Source of the DNA: Pseudanabaena sp. UBA1465
GTDB lineage: Bacteria; Cyanobacteriota; Cyanobacteriia; Pseudanabaenales; Pseudanabaenaceae
Assembly: GCA_002325645.1 (NCBI GenBank)
Contig: DCSN01000003.1
Span: forward strand, 11,919 to 19,145
Direction of reading: 5' to 3'
DNA: 7,227 nt
Shown: one piece after another, positions 4,916 through 7,227 of the stretch
How positions within the stretch are numbered: the stretch's first letter is position 1
How the letters are laid out: each line of letters starts with the position of its first letter
Translations under genes and position numbers: made by a program
The notes under the pieces: generated by a model
Seen by the model: the letters and a program-made list of their open reading frames with translations, nothing else
The model's database searches: none
Told to the model about the DNA's origin: nothing

Positions 4916-4978
4916 TTGGTTTTGTGAATAGCGATCGCCAATTAAAATATTCTCAAACAAAAAAATAATTTTGCCCCT

Positions 4979-7216
4979 ATGACTAGAATAAAAAAAGACT
5001 TAATCAAGAAAGATTTAGAAGTTGCTTCAGAAGTTAACCTAGCCGAGACGACGGTTGAGTTGTTAGAAGATTCTAGTCCTGCACTAGAAGTAAGTAATGT
5101 TTTGACAGAACTAGTATCAAGCGGCAGCACAGGCGAAAAGAAAAGCGAAAAAGAGTCTAAGCAAGTTGCACATTTTTTCAATCGAGAATTAAGCTGGATT
5201 GCTTTTAATAAGAGAGTTTTGAGTGAAGGGATTGACTCACGGACACCATTACTAGAACGGGCGAAATTTTTTGCGATTTTCAGCACTAACCTTGACGAGT
5301 TCTTTATGGTGAGAGTCGCAAGGGTCAAGAAAAAATTTGCAGAGCAGGAAAATGGGATTACCGATGATGGGCTGGATTTAGAAACACAATTGCAGGAAAT
5401 TCGGGCGGCGCTCGTACCATTGATAACGATGCAACATGAATTTTTTGGGAATACACTTCGTCCAGAATTAGATAAATATGGAGTGAAGTTATTAGATTAC
5501 AAAGATATTGATAAAAAGCATCAATGCTATCTCAAGACCTATTTCCAAGAAAAGTTGTTTCCTGTACTCACTCCATTAGCGGTTGATCCTGCCCATCCAT
5601 TTCCCTATATTTCCAATCTCAGTCTGAATCTGGTGGTGATTGTGCGCGATCGCGACACAGGCGAGAAGAACTTTGCACGGGTAAAAGTACCCAGTGTATT
5701 ACCACGCTTTGTCAAAATTCCTGAAACCACCGATCATACCTTTGTGCCTTTAGAGCAGGTGATCGCCCACAATCTGGAAGCTTTGTTTCCGGGAATGGAA
5801 ATCCTCAGTTATTATCCATTTCGGATTACGCGTGATGCAGAACTAGATATTGAAGAAGAAGAAGCTGATGATTTGATTTCGGCCTTGCAAGAGGAATTAC
5901 GCAAGCAGAAGTTTGGTCCAGTGGTGCGGATGGAAATTGCCAGCGATGTCACACCAGAAATTCGGAAGGAGTTGATTACTCAACTAGGTATTACTGAAGC
6001 CGATGTGTATGATATTTCTAGCCTAATTGGTTTAGGAGATCTGATGGCGATCGCTTTTTTGCCTATGCCTGAACATCAGGATAAACCTTGGAAATCGGTC
6101 ACTCACCATCGATTAAAGGAAGGTGATGAAGATGGCAAAAATATTTTTGAGATTATTAGTGAAGGTGATTTTCTCGTTCATCATCCCTATCAGTCCTTTA
6201 CAACGACGGTACAGCGATTTATTGAGGCGGCGGCAAACGATCCTCATGTATTGGCAATCAAGCAAACTTTATATCGCACTTCTGGAGATTCGCCCATTGT
6301 CCATGCTCTAATTCGCGCCGCCGAAAATGGGAAACAGGTGGCGGTATTGGTGGAGCTAAAGGCAAGATTTGACGAAGCGAATAATATTCTCTGGGCGAAG
6401 AAGTTAGAGAATGCGGGAGTGCATGTAGTCTATGGATTGAAAAATCTGAAAACCCATACCAAGACTGTTTTGGTGGTACGTCAAGAGGGCGATCGCCTAG
6501 TGCGCTATGTGCATATTGGCACTGGCAATTACAACCCTAAAACCGCAAGATTTTATAGCGATCTCGGCATATTTAGCTGTCGCGATGAGTTGGGCGCAGA
6601 TTTGACGGATTTGTTTAACTATCTAACGGGATATTCTCGTCAGCGTGAATATCGAAAACTACTGGTCGCACCCGTAAATATGCGCGAGAAGTTTCTGCAT
6701 TTAATCCATCGCGAAATCGAGCATCAAAAGCAGGGATATCCTTCGTACATTATTGCGAAGATGAATTCCTTGGTCGATCCTGAAATTATTATGGCTCTCT
6801 ATGAGGCTTCGCAGGTTGGCGTGAATATTGATCTGATCATTCGCGGGATGTGTTGTTTGCGTCCCAAGGTAAAGGGATTAAGCGATCGCATTCGTGTAAT
6901 TAGCGTGATTGGTAGATTTCTAGAACATTCGCGCATCTTCTATTTTAGTAATGGAGGTGAGGAGCAAGTATATATTGGCAGTGCTGACTGGATGCCGCGT
7001 AACCTCGATGCGCGGGTTGAGGTGATCACTCCCATTGAAGATGTCTCGCTCATTAAGGAACTTAAGCAGATTCTAGAAATCGTCTTAGCCGATAATCGTC
7101 AAGCTTGGGATCTGCGACCCGATGGAACCTATATCCAAAGAGTCCCCAAGGATGGAGAGCCTGAGATGAGTTCGCAAAAGCATTTTATGTCACAAGGGCG
7201 ACCCGAATTCGCATAA
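4979..7216 (+). CDS. ppk1: Polyphosphate kinase 1
   Basis: A 745-residue protein that reversibly transfers the terminal phosphate of ATP to polyphosphate. The family core begins at HFFNRELSWIAFNKRVL (65-81), followed by the FSTNLDEFFMVRVA helix region (101-114). The catalytic C-terminal half shows IKQTLYRTSGDSPIV (427-441), VELKARFDE (458-466), KTHTK (491-495), VHIGTGNYNPKTARFY (511-526) and FLEHSR (647-652). With a constant offset of 58 from E. coli Ppk, Arg433, Arg463, His493, His512 and His650 match Arg375, Arg405, His435, His454 and His592, so all key residues are present and His493 is the expected phosphorylated residue. The first ~63 residues are a Lys/Glu/Ser-rich extension with no family similarity that I can see; there is no other ATG before residue 110. 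The leader lacks a Shine-Dalgarno site. The stop lies 11 bases from the window end, so any terminator is outside. Confidence 0.97.
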   Translation: MTRIKKDLIKKDLEVASEVNLAETTVELLEDSSPALEVSNVLTELVSSGSTGEKKSEKESKQVAHFFNRELSWIAFNKRVLSEGIDSRTPLLERAKFFAIFSTNLDEFFMVRVARVKKKFAEQENGITDDGLDLETQLQEIRAALVPLITMQHEFFGNTLRPELDKYGVKLLDYKDIDKKHQCYLKTYFQEKLFPVLTPLAVDPAHPFPYISNLSLNLVVIVRDRDTGEKNFARVKVPSVLPRFVKIPETTDHTFVPLEQVIAHNLEALFPGMEILSYYPFRITRDAELDIEEEEADDLISALQEELRKQKFGPVVRMEIASDVTPEIRKELITQLGITEADVYDISSLIGLGDLMAIAFLPMPEHQDKPWKSVTHHRLKEGDEDGKNIFEIISEGDFLVHHPYQSFTTTVQRFIEAAANDPHVLAIKQTLYRTSGDSPIVHALIRAAENGKQVAVLVELKARFDEANNILWAKKLENAGVHVVYGLKNLKTHTKTVLVVRQEGDRLVRYVHIGTGNYNPKTARFYSDLGIFSCRDELGADLTDLFNYLTGYSRQREYRKLLVAPVNMREKFLHLIHREIEHQKQGYPSYIIAKMNSLVDPEIIMALYEASQVGVNIDLIIRGMCCLRPKVKGLSDRIRVISVIGRFLEHSRIFYFSNGGEEQVYIGSADWMPRNLDARVEVITPIEDVSLIKELKQILEIVLADNRQAWDLRPDGTYIQRVPKDGEPEMSSQKHFMSQGRPEFA

Positions 7217-7227
7217 TAAAAAAGGCT

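Larger units (their letters stand above)
1697..6889. repeat. HIP1 octamers (GCGATCGC), 11 perfect copies
   Basis: Perfect copies begin at 1697, 2392, 2626, 2699, 2788, 3697, 4931, 5646, 6047, 6489 and 6882. HIP1 is a known over-represented palindrome in many cyanobacterial genomes. Most copies lie in coding sequence, with four inside the transporter gene; the one at 4931 is in the ppk1 leader. None occurs in bases 1-1696 or in the peroxidase gene. Confidence 0.9.

Noticed and set aside
4841..4978. Pho box for phosphate control of ppk1
   Set aside because: No tandem CTTAACCT-like repeats are visible in the upstream region.
4942..5328. Minus-strand open frame over the start of ppk1, and a plus-strand one at 6123-6311
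   Set aside because: Both overlap the clear ppk1 reading frame and encode low-information sequence.

Overview
The window looks like chromosomal DNA of a filamentous or Pseudanabaena-like cyanobacterium. The main evidence is the cyanobacterial HIP1 octamer GCGATCGC, seen perfectly at 11 places between 1697 and 6889. Moderately AT-rich composition and weak or absent Shine-Dalgarno signals agree with this. The lineage below phylum is my inference. 

Layout, left to right. (1) 1-115: a degenerate partial copy of a palindromic repeat that recurs at 4211-4260, and no gene. (2) 116-991, minus strand: a ComEC/Rec2-related metallo-beta-lactamase-fold protein whose metal-binding residues are mostly lost. 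A TATAAT promoter and an inverted repeat lie just upstream. (3) 992-1493: an AT-rich intergenic region holding two diverged tandem copies of an unfamiliar ~130 bp element. Each copy has a conserved 54 bp block, with promoter-like signals on the minus strand, and a hairpin whose stem shows one compensatory change between copies. (4) 1494-3540, plus strand: a tight two-gene unit of an ArsR-type repressor without cysteines and a SulP/SLC26-type anion transporter with a STAS domain. (5) 3571-4095, minus strand, convergent: a small P-loop kinase (AAA_33/polynucleotide-kinase-like), sharing a hairpin terminator with the transporter gene. (6) 4119-4273: a compact MITE-like element with perfect 17 bp inverted ends and two internal palindromes, lodged between the divergent kinase and peroxidase genes. 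(7) 4305-4778, plus strand: a thiol (thioredoxin-type) glutathione peroxidase with its own terminator. (8) 4879-4915: a perfect 17 bp-stem hairpin. (9) 4979-7216, plus strand: polyphosphate kinase 1, complete, with all expected catalytic residues. 

The ArsR and SulP genes probably form a self-contained regulated uptake operon. The peroxidase, polyphosphate kinase and small kinase are housekeeping or stress genes with separate signals; nothing in the sequence ties them into one pathway. The left 1.5 kb differs from the rest: it has no HIP1 sites, is AT-rich, and carries a degenerate enzyme and duplicated non-coding elements, so it looks like an accessory or recently acquired edge. The least explained parts are the tandem structured element at 1091-1409 and the foldback element at 4119-4273.
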